Source: Bacteroidota bacterium
GTDB lineage: Bacteria > Bacteroidota > Bacteroidia > Chitinophagales > Chitinophagaceae
DNA length: 35,615 nucleotides
Direction of reading: 5' to 3'
NCBI GenBank assembly: GCA_030706605.1
Contig: JAUZOE010000042.1
Coordinates: forward strand, 1-35,615
Position numbers and translations under genes: made by a program. The notes beneath the pieces were generated by a model that was not told the DNA's origin, ran no database searches, and was given only the letters and a program-made list of their open reading frames with translations. Below are positions 8,724 through 18,046 of this stretch, piece by piece. Positions within the stretch are counted from its first letter, which is position 1; every line of letters begins with the position of its first letter.

Positions 8724-9179
8724 TTATTTGATTTTGCTAAAAACTTCAGATACCGTATTCATCAACCTCTCTTTGCCATTTTTGTCTTGATGAGCTACTG
8801 ATGAAATACGACATGGGAATTTCTCTCCGGATTTTTTTATACAGTTTATCTCAAAGATAGTATTACCATTCGCATTTCTTTTATTGAATAAATTTCGGGA
8901 AGATTCTATAGACAGGTCAAATATCTGCGAACTTTCAAGGCCCGACATTTCCTTTTCGGAATAACCAAATAGGCGACAAAATCTCTCATTATACCTCAGG
9001 ATTTTTCCACTCTCACCCTCAATACACATTGCCTGCAAAGAATCCTCAACCAGTTCATCGTACATATCAGAAGCGGTCGGAAAAAATAAGTCATCCATTT
9101 CTCCAAATGGTTTTGGAAGCTGGTTATCAATTTTTTCTAAATTGGATTCAATATTTTGGAATTGTGTTCGGTTATTCAT
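8724..9179 (-). CDS. PAS-domain-only protein
   Basis: A 151-aa protein with a charged N-terminus (1-35) followed by a single PAS fold: DELVEDSLQAMCIEGESGKILRYN, then FCRLFGYSEKEMSGLESSQIFD, and the PAC-like CIKKSGEKFPCRISS. No kinase, cyclase, DNA-binding or phosphodiesterase domain follows, and there is no membrane segment. It is convergent with the hybrid kinase gene. It may be a partner protein of the neighbouring kinases or a kinase fragment that kept only its sensor; the intact frame and start codon favour a functional gene. Confidence 0.8.
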   Translation of the reverse strand: MNNRTQFQNIESNLEKIDNQLPKPFGEMDDLFFPTASDMYDELVEDSLQAMCIEGESGKILRYNERFCRLFGYSEKEMSGLESSQIFDLSIESSRNLFNKRNANGNTIFEINCIKKSGEKFPCRISSVAHQDKNGKERLMNTVSEVFSKIK

Positions 9180-9378
9180 ATAAAGAAATTAATTTTACCA
9201 AATAAACTGGCAGTAATCTCTATGTAGGCAACATCCATGCTACAATGCCAATCCCTGTCACATGGAATGTTAATTGATTTAATCTGAATGAATCTTGTAA
9301 TTACACTTTCAAAGTTAAAACCAGCTATTTTTACAATAATTTCTTTTCATCCCGGGAAGTAGTAACCTGAAAATAATT

Positions 9379-10152
9379 ATGGCACCTGTTATCGTTTTAA
9401 TCTTAATGTCAGTAGTAATTGTATTTTTTATCTTTTATAAAAAGCCGAAAAAGAAAATTAACCTTCCTGTAAACTATAAAGAATTATTGGCGGGGCATGT
9501 AGCTTATTACCGTAATCTTACTGATGAAAATAAAACAAGATTTGAAGAAAAGATAAAAGACTTCTTAGGTTATGTGCTCATAGATGGCATAAAGACAACA
9601 GTTGATGATCTTGATAGGCTGTTGGTGGCTTCCTGCGCTGTAATCCCGGTTTTTGGTTTCCCGGAGTGGAGATATTATAACCTGCACGATGTGCTCTTGT
9701 ATCCTGAAACTTTCAATAAGGATGAATTCCTTGCAAAGGGGCATGAAAAAAATACCCTGGGAATGGTGGGCAACGGTGCTATGCAAAGGATCATGATTTT
9801 ATCAAAACCAGCACTGCATCATGGATTTGATAACCCCGGCGGAAAAGAAAATACAGGCATTCATGAATTTGTACATTTATTGGATAAAGAGGATGGTGAT
9901 GTGGATGGACTGCCTGAGGCATTGCTCAAAAGAAAATACAATGCAGCCTGGCTGAGCCTGATCGAAAAAAATATTGAAGCAATCCTGGAAGGCCATTCAG
10001 ATATTAACAGTTATGGCGCTACCAATAAAGCAGAATTTTTTGCCGTGGCTTCTGAATATTTTTTTACAAATTCTCATCAGTTCAAAGAAAATCATCGGGA
10101 ACTTTACGAGTTTATGACAAAGATTTTCAATCAGGATCCTGCCGTAAACTGA
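9379..10152 (+). CDS. MtfA-like zinc peptidase (M90 family)
   Basis: A 257-aa protein with an N-terminal membrane segment (about 2-20) and a basic stop-transfer KKPKKK. The zinc-peptidase motif is H162-E-F-V-H166 with LLDKEDG, and the downstream glutamate is in NKAEFFAVASEYFF (E219). This is the arrangement of MtfA (peptidase family M90), described in enterobacteria as a zinc peptidase linked to the Mlc repressor and glucose PTS regulation. No Mlc or PTS genes are visible here, so the role is open. Its last 22 bases overlap the 3' end of the convergent histidine kinase gene. Confidence 0.9.
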   Translation: MAPVIVLILMSVVIVFFIFYKKPKKKINLPVNYKELLAGHVAYYRNLTDENKTRFEEKIKDFLGYVLIDGIKTTVDDLDRLLVASCAVIPVFGFPEWRYYNLHDVLLYPETFNKDEFLAKGHEKNTLGMVGNGAMQRIMILSKPALHHGFDNPGGKENTGIHEFVHLLDKEDGDVDGLPEALLKRKYNAAWLSLIEKNIEAILEGHSDINSYGATNKAEFFAVASEYFFTNSHQFKENHRELYEFMTKIFNQDPAVN

Positions 10153-11399
10153 ACACTTACAACATGTCTTTCACGTTCATATTTATACGAAACTAAAAAA
10201 CCATACGTTTCACAAATCTTTTTTACAATGGATAGCCCAAGCCCGAGAGAGTCATTAGATGCGGTATCTTTTTTGAATCGTTCAAAATAATCAGCAGTGC
10301 CATTAGTGGGAGTATGACCTGTGTTGCTTATAAAAAGCGTATGGTCTTCAATATCTACATCGATGGTGCCGCCTTTGTGATTATGCTTGATAGCATTAAT
10401 GATCATATTGGAAATTAAAATTTCAGCCAGTGATTCATTCATTTCTACCAACAGTTCGGTTGGGATATTTTTTTGAATATTGATATTTTTTGTTTCGGCC
10501 AGCTCTTCAAAATTATCAAGATAGCCCAGAAGAACAGAAGCGATATTTACCTTTTCAGTAGTTGCAAATTGCCGGTTTTCAATTTTAGTCAGCAGCAACA
10601 ATGACTGGTTCAGCTTTGAAAGCCTTGTTGTAGCATCATTGAGAGATTGTATGGCATTGACCTGGGCTTCAGCAAGATTTTCTGATTGTGATAATAATTC
10701 CAGTTTTGTTTTTATAATAGCTAGTGGCGTCTGGATTTCATGCGAGGCATTTTCTGTAAAACTTTTCAACAATTCATAGTCAGTATTTACTTTTTGAGTC
10801 ATTAAAAAAGCAGCATTATTAAGGTCTGTAAATTCATCCACATTGGTTTTGAGTAATTCAATTTCATTTTTTCCCTGCAGGTTAAACTGCTTTAATTGCT
10901 CAATGGTATTATTAAAAGGCTGCCATAATTTGCCGAGTAAAAACCTGCTGGCAATAGAAAGAATTAATAATAAAAAAGCAATTACCGCAAAAGTGATCAT
11001 CAATATTAAACGTACAATATCTTCTGTCTCCTGTTGTGATTTTTTTACGGTAGCTATATAAGTAATCCCGTTTGCACTTACAGGGAAATCAAGCCTGCTA
11101 AACGTTTTTTCTTCGCCTTCACTGCTGTCATATACAGTTTGCGTTGAGAATTTATTTTTCATGGGCCGGTCCCGCGAAATCGTAAAATTGATTTGCTGGT
11201 CTTTATAATCTGACACTTCAGGCAAAGCGCCTGTTTCATCAATATGGTGCAGAATTTCCTGCTTTTCTATCAGTAGATCTTTGTCGAGTTGGTGTACTAA
11301 TACGTGATGAATAATGAAATAAAAAGCAATGCTACTGATTAGCAAAGTAGCAATGGTAATAGGAATGGTTACCCTGTTGTATTTTGCCAGTAATTTCAT
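10131..11399 (-). CDS. Two-component sensor histidine kinase
   Basis: A 422-aa inner-membrane kinase with two membrane segments (about 12-33 and 129-151) enclosing a periplasmic sensor of about 95 residues. A HAMP-like linker is followed by HisKA with His220 in ENASHEIQTPLA, an N box at NMIINAIKHNH (331-341), a reduced G1 box (FISNTG, not DxGxG) and GLGLSIVKK (386-394). A reduced G1 is common in Bacteroidota QseC-like kinases. The gene overlaps the upstream response regulator by four bases (ATGA), so the two form a coupled two-component system. The stimulus is unknown. Confidence 0.95.
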   Translation of the reverse strand: MKLLAKYNRVTIPITIATLLISSIAFYFIIHHVLVHQLDKDLLIEKQEILHHIDETGALPEVSDYKDQQINFTISRDRPMKNKFSTQTVYDSSEGEEKTFSRLDFPVSANGITYIATVKKSQQETEDIVRLILMITFAVIAFLLLILSIASRFLLGKLWQPFNNTIEQLKQFNLQGKNEIELLKTNVDEFTDLNNAAFLMTQKVNTDYELLKSFTENASHEIQTPLAIIKTKLELLSQSENLAEAQVNAIQSLNDATTRLSKLNQSLLLLTKIENRQFATTEKVNIASVLLGYLDNFEELAETKNINIQKNIPTELLVEMNESLAEILISNMIINAIKHNHKGGTIDVDIEDHTLFISNTGHTPTNGTADYFERFKKDTASNDSLGLGLSIVKKICETYGFLVSYKYERERHVVSVQFTAGS

Positions 11400-12067
11400 T
11401 GATTGGTAAATTTATAACCCATTCCATACACTGATTTTATATAATCAGTGCCACCGGCATCCAGCAGCTTTTTTCTTAAGTTTTTTATATGAGTATAAAT
11501 GAAATCAAAATTACCACTCATGTCATTTCCCCAAAGATGCTCTGCTATAGCATCTTTAGAGATCAGTCTTTTTTTGTTGGAAATAAAATACAAAAGCAAT
11601 TCATATTCTTTTTTGGTAAGTTCTACCGGGTTTTTATTTACATTAACGGTCTTGTTTTGTGTGTCAATACTTAAATTATGAAACTCAATAAGATTGTTTC
11701 CGTCAAATTTTTTTCTCCTGATAATAGCAGCTATCCGCGCATTCAATTCTGATAAATGAAAGGGCTTTGGTAAATAATCATCAGCACCCAGGTTAAGTCC
11801 CCGTATTTTGTCATCCAAAGAATTTTTTGCAGAAATGATTAAGACGCCATCTGTCTTTTTATCTTCTTTTAATTGTTCAAGAATTTTTAATCCACTGCCA
11901 CCGGGCAAACTGATATCCAATAAAATGCAATCATATTCATTATATTCAATTTTGTATATACCTTCTGCAAAATCCGCGGCAACATCACAGGTATAATCCT
12001 GCGAGGAAAGATAATCAGCAATGCCGGTACTTAATTCTTTTTCATCTTCTATAATAAGTATTTTCAA
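11396..12067 (-). CDS. OmpR/PhoB-family response regulator
   Basis: A 223-aa regulator. The receiver domain (1-118) has E7/D8, phospho-acceptor D51 (ILLDISLPGGSG), S79 (IISAKN) and K101 (YLPKPF). A winged-helix DNA-binding domain follows (about 128-222: VELTKKEYELLLYFISN, then RISKDAIAEHLW-like, IYTHIKNLRKKL and VYGMGYKF). It is the first gene of the pair with the kinase at 10131-11399 and is translationally coupled to it. It is the only intact response regulator in the window with a DNA-binding output. Confidence 0.96.
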   Translation of the reverse strand: MKILIIEDEKELSTGIADYLSSQDYTCDVAADFAEGIYKIEYNEYDCILLDISLPGGSGLKILEQLKEDKKTDGVLIISAKNSLDDKIRGLNLGADDYLPKPFHLSELNARIAAIIRRKKFDGNNLIEFHNLSIDTQNKTVNVNKNPVELTKKEYELLLYFISNKKRLISKDAIAEHLWGNDMSGNFDFIYTHIKNLRKKLLDAGGTDYIKSVYGMGYKFTNQ

Positions 12068-12178
12068 TTAAAATATTTTTGAAAAATTACGAAATGAATC
12101 TGAAGATATTTTGAAGAAAGAGATTTAACCGTAATGCTTTTATTATAACCGGGCGTACACCACAATGGTCAAAAGGGA

Positions 12179-12589
12179 CTAATTATAATATTCCACCAAC
12201 ATTTCTTTGATTGATAAAGGCATTTCGCAACGCTTCATAGTTTTGGCATCCACAAAATAAAGTGATACATCGCCCGCATTCAGCAATTTATTTTCTTCAT
12301 TATAAATTTCACTGTGAAAAGTGATTTTATGATGAACCGGCATTTCCTTTATTGAAGTAATTACTGTTATCAGATCATCATATTTTGCAGGTCGCAAAAA
12401 ACGGCTATGGATTTCTGTTACCAGCATGAGCACTCCCGTGGATTCAATTTCTTTATAAGTTAATCCCAGGCTACGTAGTGCTTCTGTACGTCCTATCTCA
12501 TAAAACTGAGCATAATGTCCGTGATACACTACCCCCATTTGATCGGTAAGTGCGTAATGAATTCGTATTTGAGTTTTATGAGTAAACAA
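12179..12589 (-). CDS. YbgC/FadM-type acyl-CoA thioesterase
   Basis: A 136-aa single hotdog domain of the 4HBT family. The motif RIHYALTDQMGVVYHGHYAQFYE contains the catalytic Asp16 and the DQMGVVYHG..Y signature of YbgC-like thioesterases, which hydrolyse acyl-CoA thioesters. The length is normal for the family and it is predicted to be cytosolic. It lies 73 bases downstream of the DoxX gene on the same strand, so the two may be cotranscribed. The acyl substrate cannot be read from the sequence. Confidence 0.9.
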   Translation of the reverse strand: MFTHKTQIRIHYALTDQMGVVYHGHYAQFYEIGRTEALRSLGLTYKEIESTGVLMLVTEIHSRFLRPAKYDDLITVITSIKEMPVHHKITFHSEIYNEENKLLNAGDVSLYFVDAKTMKRCEMPLSIKEMLVEYYN

Positions 12590-12662
12590 TTTTTAATTTT
12601 TAGAAAAAAAAATGAATTGAATTTTTTAATTATTGTCTTTTTTGAAGAGGTGGAAGTAGTCT

Positions 12663-13070
12663 TTATTTTCCAAGCATGCCATCTACACTTATTTTTCCAG
12701 GACCGCAAAGGATTATTGCAAATGTAGCTGCTAAAAAAATGGCCCCTCTTTCTCCCTCGGCAAAAATATGACCATGACTAACCATAAATACAACTACACT
12801 CATTGCAATAAATATCGGAATAGTCACCAACCTGGTGAAGAGTCCGAGTATTAAAAATATACCGCAAAAGAATTCTGCAAAAATTATCAAAGAAAGAGAA
12901 ATTGTTGGGCCTAAACTCATAAAATTATAGAACTTGTTTTTGAGTGCTGCAAAGTGAACCATTTTATCATATCCATGGCTTACCAACAATAATCCCAGCA
13001 TAATCCTCAAGACTAGCATGCCTAAATTGAAAGCCACCGCAGAATATTTTGTTGACATAAATCTATTCAT
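12663..13070 (-). CDS. DoxX-family membrane protein
   Basis: A 135-aa protein with four predicted membrane helices (about 15-33, 57-78, 82-99, 109-123). The N-terminal half shows the DoxX pattern LRIMLGLLLVSHGYDKM and the middle has FAEFFCGIFLILGLFTRL. DoxX-family members are small integral membrane proteins linked to redox or thiol stress in some bacteria; the activity here is not known. A second ATG at codon 5 is a possible start. The gene is upstream of the thioesterase on the same strand. Confidence 0.9.
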   Translation of the reverse strand: MNRFMSTKYSAVAFNLGMLVLRIMLGLLLVSHGYDKMVHFAALKNKFYNFMSLGPTISLSLIIFAEFFCGIFLILGLFTRLVTIPIFIAMSVVVFMVSHGHIFAEGERGAIFLAATFAIILCGPGKISVDGMLGK

Positions 13071-13172
13071 AATAATTTTTTTACAATTGTGTTAACAAAG
13101 ATTTGCGCAATTTAAAGTGTTTTTCATTCTTCACTTAATTTATTGAAGAACTAATTACTGGAATGGTGTTTG

Positions 13173-13180
13173 TACTTTTG
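13173..13180 (+). promoter_or_regulatory. -7 promoter element (TACTTTTG) before the TPR gene
   Basis: TACTTTTG is a perfect match to the Bacteroidota -7 consensus TAnnTTTG. No clear TTTG is present at the -33 position. It lies about 75 bases before the TPR gene start and immediately before the 19-codon ORF at 13183. Confidence 0.5.
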
Positions 13181-13182
13181 CA

Positions 13183-13242
13183 ATGAATTTTTTGGCTTTT
13201 TTAATATACATTCTGAGTTTAATTGAATTATTAAAAAATTAA
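13183..13242 (+). CDS. Possible 19-aa hydrophobic leader peptide
   Basis: An ATG two bases after a perfect -7 box opens MNFLAFLIYILSLIELLKN and stops 12 bases before the ATG of the TPR gene. The peptide is almost entirely hydrophobic and would insert in the membrane. If transcription starts at the usual distance from the box, the message would be leaderless or nearly so. With such AT-rich sequence a chance ORF is quite possible; the promoter proximity is the only reason to list it. Confidence 0.25.
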   Translation: MNFLAFLIYILSLIELLKN

Positions 13243-13254
13243 ATCATATAATTG

Positions 13255-16200
13255 ATGAATCGTTTCCTGTTCCCTATTGTCCTTATCCTGTTTTCTGTTT
13301 CTTGCTTTTCGCAGCCCAATTTTAATGTTACCGATCCTGAAAAAAATTATAAAGAAGCAAAGGAATTTTTTATAAAAGGCGAATACAGTATTGCCTATCC
13401 TTTGCTAAAATCCTTACTGGACAAGTATCCCGAAAATACGCAAAGCAGCCATGCTTATTTAAACCAGGATGTTCAGTATTATTATATTGTGTGTGGACTT
13501 AAGCTAAACCAGGAGATTGCGGAATCTGCTGCAAAACTTTTTATAGATGCTACTAATAATGAGCCACGGCAACAAATGATGAGTTTTTACCTGGCCCGGT
13601 ACTATTTTACAAAAAATGATTATGCCCGTGCCGTCCTTTATTATGAAAGAGCTGGTTATGATAATTTAAGTAATGATGAAATTGCTGATGCAAAATTTGA
13701 ACTGGCCTATTCTTATTTTAACGTGGCTCAATTTGATAAAGCCAAACCTTTATTCAATGAAATTCATCAATTGCCGGGGAATAAATATTATTATGACGCT
13801 AATTATTATTATGGTTTTATTTGCTATCGGGACAAGGATTATAATGATGCATTGAATTCTTTCACAAAAGTGGCGTCACTTCCGAAATATAAGGAGCTGG
13901 TACCTTACTATATTACCCAGATTTATTATTTTCAGGGCAAACAGGATGAAGCTTTGCGTTATGGTGAGAATTCTCTTTTGCAAAAAGATGTGTATTACCG
14001 CAAAGACCTTAATCTCTTAACAGGACAAATTTATTTTGAGAAAAAACAATTTCAAAAAGCGCTTCCGTTGCTGGAGGCGTATGTAAATAGCAGTGATAAA
14101 GTTACCCACGAAGTAATGTATGAATTGAGTTATTGTTATTATGATGCCAACCGCCTGGATAAAGCCATTGAAGGCTTTAAGCAGCTTAGTAATGAGAAAG
14201 ATTCTTTAGGACAAAATTCTATGTACCTGCTGGGTGATCTTTATTTACGAACCAATCAGAAAGCCAATGCCAGGAACGCGTTTAAATACTGTGCCGATAA
14301 TAACAGCAATCGTTTACTCCAGGAAATATCAAGATTCAATTATGCTAAACTTTCTTACGAATTAGGCTACCAGGATGTAGCACTGAGTTCTATGAATCAA
14401 TTCCTGGATCTTTATCCTTCTTCTGTCTATTCCAATGAAGCAAAAGAAATTATCATTAATTTATTGGCCAATACAAATAGTTATGCGGATGCATTAGCAT
14501 TGTATCAATCCTTTGATAAGCCTACACCCACCATGCTGAGAATTTATCCTAAAATTCTTTTCGGCAGGGCTACAGAATTGATTAATGATGGAAAATTAGA
14601 CGAAGCAGATGACTTGCTTACCAAAATAATCCGTGATCCATATGCGGGTATGGTATTGCCCTTTGCACAGTTCTGGAAAGCTGAAATAGCCTATAGACTT
14701 GACCGCTATGATGAGTCCGTAAAGTATATGAATGATTATCTTCAAAAGGGTGGCATACAAGGCGAGGCTAATCCTACTTATGCTAAATATGTTTTGGGTT
14801 ATAGCTATCTTAAAACAGAAAATTATGCAAAGGCACTTGAGAATTTTAGGCAGGTAGCACCTTCCATTTCAACGCAATCTTCGGCCTTAACCCAGGATGC
14901 TTATGTACGTGCGGCAGATTCCTATTTTATGCAGAAAAATTACAGCACTGCCAAAAGTATGTATCAACGGGTAATAGATAATGGCCTATCACAAAGCGAT
15001 TATGCCTTATACCAGGTAGCCCTCATCAATGGAATTAAAAATCCGGAAGAAAAAATAAAAACATTTAATGCACTCATTGAACGTTATCCTAAAAGTGACC
15101 TGGTGGCAGAATCGTATATGCAAATTGCCAATGCCTATATGTTGCAGGAAAAATTCAGAGATGCCATTCCTTATCTTAATAAAGAACTGGGTATACAATC
15201 AGCAAGCGGTCAATTTCCAAAAGTATATCTCAAACTCGGCCTGGTATATTATAACCTGAATAATAATGCCGAAGCTTTAAAAAATTACCAGAAGCTGATA
15301 AGCCTTTATCCACAATCCAATGAAGCCGATGAAGCCCTGGATAATATGAAAAATATTTATGTAGAGATGGGCAAGCCGAATGATTATGTTGATTTCGTCA
15401 AGAAATCAGGAAAAGTAATCAGTGTTTCAGAAGCAGATTCTTTGACTTATGCTGCGGCAGAACTTAAATATTCTAATAATGATTGCGCCGGATCTATCAG
15501 TAGCTTCAACAATTACCTGTTGAGCTTTCCGCAGGGCGCTTATACGTTAGAAGCTAATTTTTATGCAAGCGAATGCTATTCAAAAATTAAAGACTGGCCC
15601 AATGCATTAAAAGGTTATGAAGCAGTTGTGAGCCAGGGCAGCAGCAGGTTTGCAGAAAGAGCCGCATTTGCAGCAGCGCATATCTACTATTTTGAATTAC
15701 AGGATTATGCTCAGTCAAAAATTTATTTTGCCAAGCTGCGCGAACTGGCAACCACCCCGGAAAACCAGTTGGAAGCCTTGCGTGGATTAGTAAGAAGTTA
15801 TTATCAAACCAAAGATTTTACAGAAGCCAATAATACAGCGAAGGAATTACTTACTAAAAAAGGTTTAAGTACTGATGACAAGGCCATTGCCAATTTGGTT
15901 TTGGGAAAATCACTTCAGGCAGATAATCAATATGACCAGGCTATTGCTGCATTTAAAGCAGTGGCAGCCATTAATAAATCGGCCTGGGGCGCCGAAGCGC
16001 TTTATGAAATTGCCAATTGCCACTTCAAACTCAATCAACTTCCTGTTGCCGAAAAAGCAGCCATTGAAGTGATAAAAGTTGCGGGCTCTTATGATTACTG
16101 GGTAGCCAAAGCTTATATTTTATTGGGAGATATTTACCTCGGGGAAAAAGATTATTTCAATGCCAAAGCCACTTATAAAAGTGTAGCTGACAACGCAACT

Positions 16201-16311
16201 ATTCCTGAATTGAAAAAAGAAGCCGCCGATAAATTGGCTAAAGCCATCCTTGAAGAACAAAGTAATTCAAAAGTAGAATCATCAACCCCATCACCGGCAA
16301 CCAAGCAATAA
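13255..16311 (+). CDS. Large secreted TPR-repeat protein
   Basis: A protein of about 1018 aa starting at the ATG at 13255 (an in-frame TTG lies one codon upstream). The N-terminal signal peptide ends near SCFSQ. The rest is a long solenoid of tetratricopeptide-like repeats, for example YKEAKEFFIKGEYSIAYPLLKSLLDKYP near the start and QYDQAIAAFKAVAAINKSAWGAEALYEIANCHFKL near the end, finishing in a low-complexity tail (ESSTPSPATKQ). It is predicted to be periplasmic. It heads a three-gene set with a barrel protein 20 bases downstream and an HU-CCDC81 membrane protein. TPR solenoids scaffold complexes, so it probably links the barrel to the envelope; the specific role is unknown. Confidence 0.9.
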   Translation: MNRFLFPIVLILFSVSCFSQPNFNVTDPEKNYKEAKEFFIKGEYSIAYPLLKSLLDKYPENTQSSHAYLNQDVQYYYIVCGLKLNQEIAESAAKLFIDATNNEPRQQMMSFYLARYYFTKNDYARAVLYYERAGYDNLSNDEIADAKFELAYSYFNVAQFDKAKPLFNEIHQLPGNKYYYDANYYYGFICYRDKDYNDALNSFTKVASLPKYKELVPYYITQIYYFQGKQDEALRYGENSLLQKDVYYRKDLNLLTGQIYFEKKQFQKALPLLEAYVNSSDKVTHEVMYELSYCYYDANRLDKAIEGFKQLSNEKDSLGQNSMYLLGDLYLRTNQKANARNAFKYCADNNSNRLLQEISRFNYAKLSYELGYQDVALSSMNQFLDLYPSSVYSNEAKEIIINLLANTNSYADALALYQSFDKPTPTMLRIYPKILFGRATELINDGKLDEADDLLTKIIRDPYAGMVLPFAQFWKAEIAYRLDRYDESVKYMNDYLQKGGIQGEANPTYAKYVLGYSYLKTENYAKALENFRQVAPSISTQSSALTQDAYVRAADSYFMQKNYSTAKSMYQRVIDNGLSQSDYALYQVALINGIKNPEEKIKTFNALIERYPKSDLVAESYMQIANAYMLQEKFRDAIPYLNKELGIQSASGQFPKVYLKLGLVYYNLNNNAEALKNYQKLISLYPQSNEADEALDNMKNIYVEMGKPNDYVDFVKKSGKVISVSEADSLTYAAAELKYSNNDCAGSISSFNNYLLSFPQGAYTLEANFYASECYSKIKDWPNALKGYEAVVSQGSSRFAERAAFAAAHIYYFELQDYAQSKIYFAKLRELATTPENQLEALRGLVRSYYQTKDFTEANNTAKELLTKKGLSTDDKAIANLVLGKSLQADNQYDQAIAAFKAVAAINKSAWGAEALYEIANCHFKLNQLPVAEKAAIEVIKVAGSYDYWVAKAYILLGDIYLGEKDYFNAKATYKSVADNATIPELKKEAADKLAKAILEEQSNSKVESSTPSPATKQ

Positions 16312-16331
16312 ACCCTACCAAATTTTAATAA

Positions 16332-17993
16332 ATGCAACCCACGTTTAAAAGATTGATAATGATAAAAACCAGAACCAGGATAATATATTTTTTGATCGCT
16401 TTTTCTTTTTTCTATAGTAAAATAAATGCCCAGGCCGATACTACAAGAAGACAAACCATAGAGATCACTTCTTCTTACAAACCAGTGCTTCGTAATATGG
16501 TAAAAATTAACCTGTATGCATCGCCCTTAACTGCCGATACTTCTCGTCCAAGGATGGCATACAGCATTCCTCCTCAAAATTTATTTTTTGCCTACCAGCC
16601 GGTTTCTTTAAAACCACTAGCCTTGCAAACTGATACGGCTTTACAGCTTGGAGACAGGAACCAGTTGAAACTGGGATTCGGGAGTTTTACCACGCCTTAT
16701 GTATCCGGCGCTTTTAGTTTTGGTGATGGCAAACATAATCTTGGTAACATCTATGGTGATTATATTTCCTCGAGGGGGAAAATTGAGAACCAGGATTTTA
16801 GTGAAATTAACGTAAAAGGAACGGGAAGTATTTTTTCAGAAAAAAATGAAACTTATGCCAGTGCTGCATTTGCCCAGCACGAATATTACCAATACGGCTA
16901 TGATCATACCGTGGATAGTTTCAGTAAATCTTCTATCCGCAGAAGTTACCAGGATCTTTCAGCAAGTATAGGAATCAGGAATATTACATCGAATACCGTC
17001 GGAATTAATTATAATCCTCATCTTACGCTGCATACATTCTCAAGGGAAAATAAAGTGAGTGAAACCACTTTACTGTTGAATTTACCCGCAGAAAAAAAGT
17101 TTGGAGAATCTGTCTCAGTTAAAGTAACTGCTCTTGGAAATTTCGATAAATATCAAATTAAAAATTCTGCATCTTCCATTACCAATAATTTATTTCAACT
17201 GGCGCCTGAATTTATTTACTACAACGATCGTTTTACTTTTCATGGCGGCATCACTCCTTCATGGAATAATAATACAGTATCTGTGTTGCCTAACATTTAT
17301 GCTGAAGCGCACTTACAGGAGCAGGTATTAATAATACAGGCCGGCTGGGTAGGTAGGTATATTGCCAATAGCTTCCGCACATTAAGTGGAGAAAATCCAT
17401 ATATGCAGGATCCTGTTTTTTTGAATAATACCAAGGAGATCCAGTATTATGGAGGTATAAAAGCTACTGTGAACAAGCATTTTACTTTTAATGCGAAGGC
17501 TGCATTCATTTCCTACACCGATATGCCTTTATTCATCAATGATACATTAGATGGAAAAAGTTTTTATGTAAGCAATGAAAGTAAGCTCAGTAACCTACAG
17601 ATCCATGGCGATCTGAATTTTATTAGCCAGGATAAATTTACCATTACAGGGGCACTTGATTTAAACACCTATACAGGAATGCATGATAATGCAAAAGCAT
17701 GGGGTTTAACTCCCTTGAAACTGACCGGATCATTACGTTGGAATGCCTTCAAAGAAGTTTTAATTAAGGGAGACATAATTGCTTTTTCAGGCGCTAAGGC
17801 CTTATTAAAAAACGGGAATGAAAAAACCTTAAAAGGTGGCACAGATCTTAGTGCAGGCGCAGAATTCAAAATCAATAAACAATTCAGTGCCTGGCTTGAT
17901 TTTGATAATATTCTCAACAGCAAGTATGAACGATGGAATAATTACCCCGTATATGGATTGCAGGTAATAGGAGGTGTTATTGTTCATTTCTAA
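16332..17993 (+). CDS. Outer-membrane beta-barrel protein, TonB-receptor-like without plug
   Basis: A 553-aa protein with a signal peptide ending at KINAQ. There is no plug domain and no TonB box; the N-terminal part (about 35-105) is followed by alternating-hydrophobic beta strands. The C-terminus (FDNILNSKYERWNNYPVYGLQVIGGVIVHF, split here as DNILNSKYERW ... GGVIVHF) resembles the last strands of TonB-dependent receptors and ends in Phe, as outer-membrane barrels do. The start may instead be the ATG at 16359 (codon 10), which gives a more compact signal peptide. It lies 20 bases after the TPR gene and 53 bases before the HU-CCDC81 gene, all on one strand, suggesting a shared envelope function. 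Confidence 0.85.
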   Translation: MQPTFKRLIMIKTRTRIIYFLIAFSFFYSKINAQADTTRRQTIEITSSYKPVLRNMVKINLYASPLTADTSRPRMAYSIPPQNLFFAYQPVSLKPLALQTDTALQLGDRNQLKLGFGSFTTPYVSGAFSFGDGKHNLGNIYGDYISSRGKIENQDFSEINVKGTGSIFSEKNETYASAAFAQHEYYQYGYDHTVDSFSKSSIRRSYQDLSASIGIRNITSNTVGINYNPHLTLHTFSRENKVSETTLLLNLPAEKKFGESVSVKVTALGNFDKYQIKNSASSITNNLFQLAPEFIYYNDRFTFHGGITPSWNNNTVSVLPNIYAEAHLQEQVLIIQAGWVGRYIANSFRTLSGENPYMQDPVFLNNTKEIQYYGGIKATVNKHFTFNAKAAFISYTDMPLFINDTLDGKSFYVSNESKLSNLQIHGDLNFISQDKFTITGALDLNTYTGMHDNAKAWGLTPLKLTGSLRWNAFKEVLIKGDIIAFSGAKALLKNGNEKTLKGGTDLSAGAEFKINKQFSAWLDFDNILNSKYERWNNYPVYGLQVIGGVIVHF

Positions 17994-18046
17994 ATAATGG
18001 TTAATTACCGTTTCATCAGAATAAAATATAGATATTTGTCTGAATT

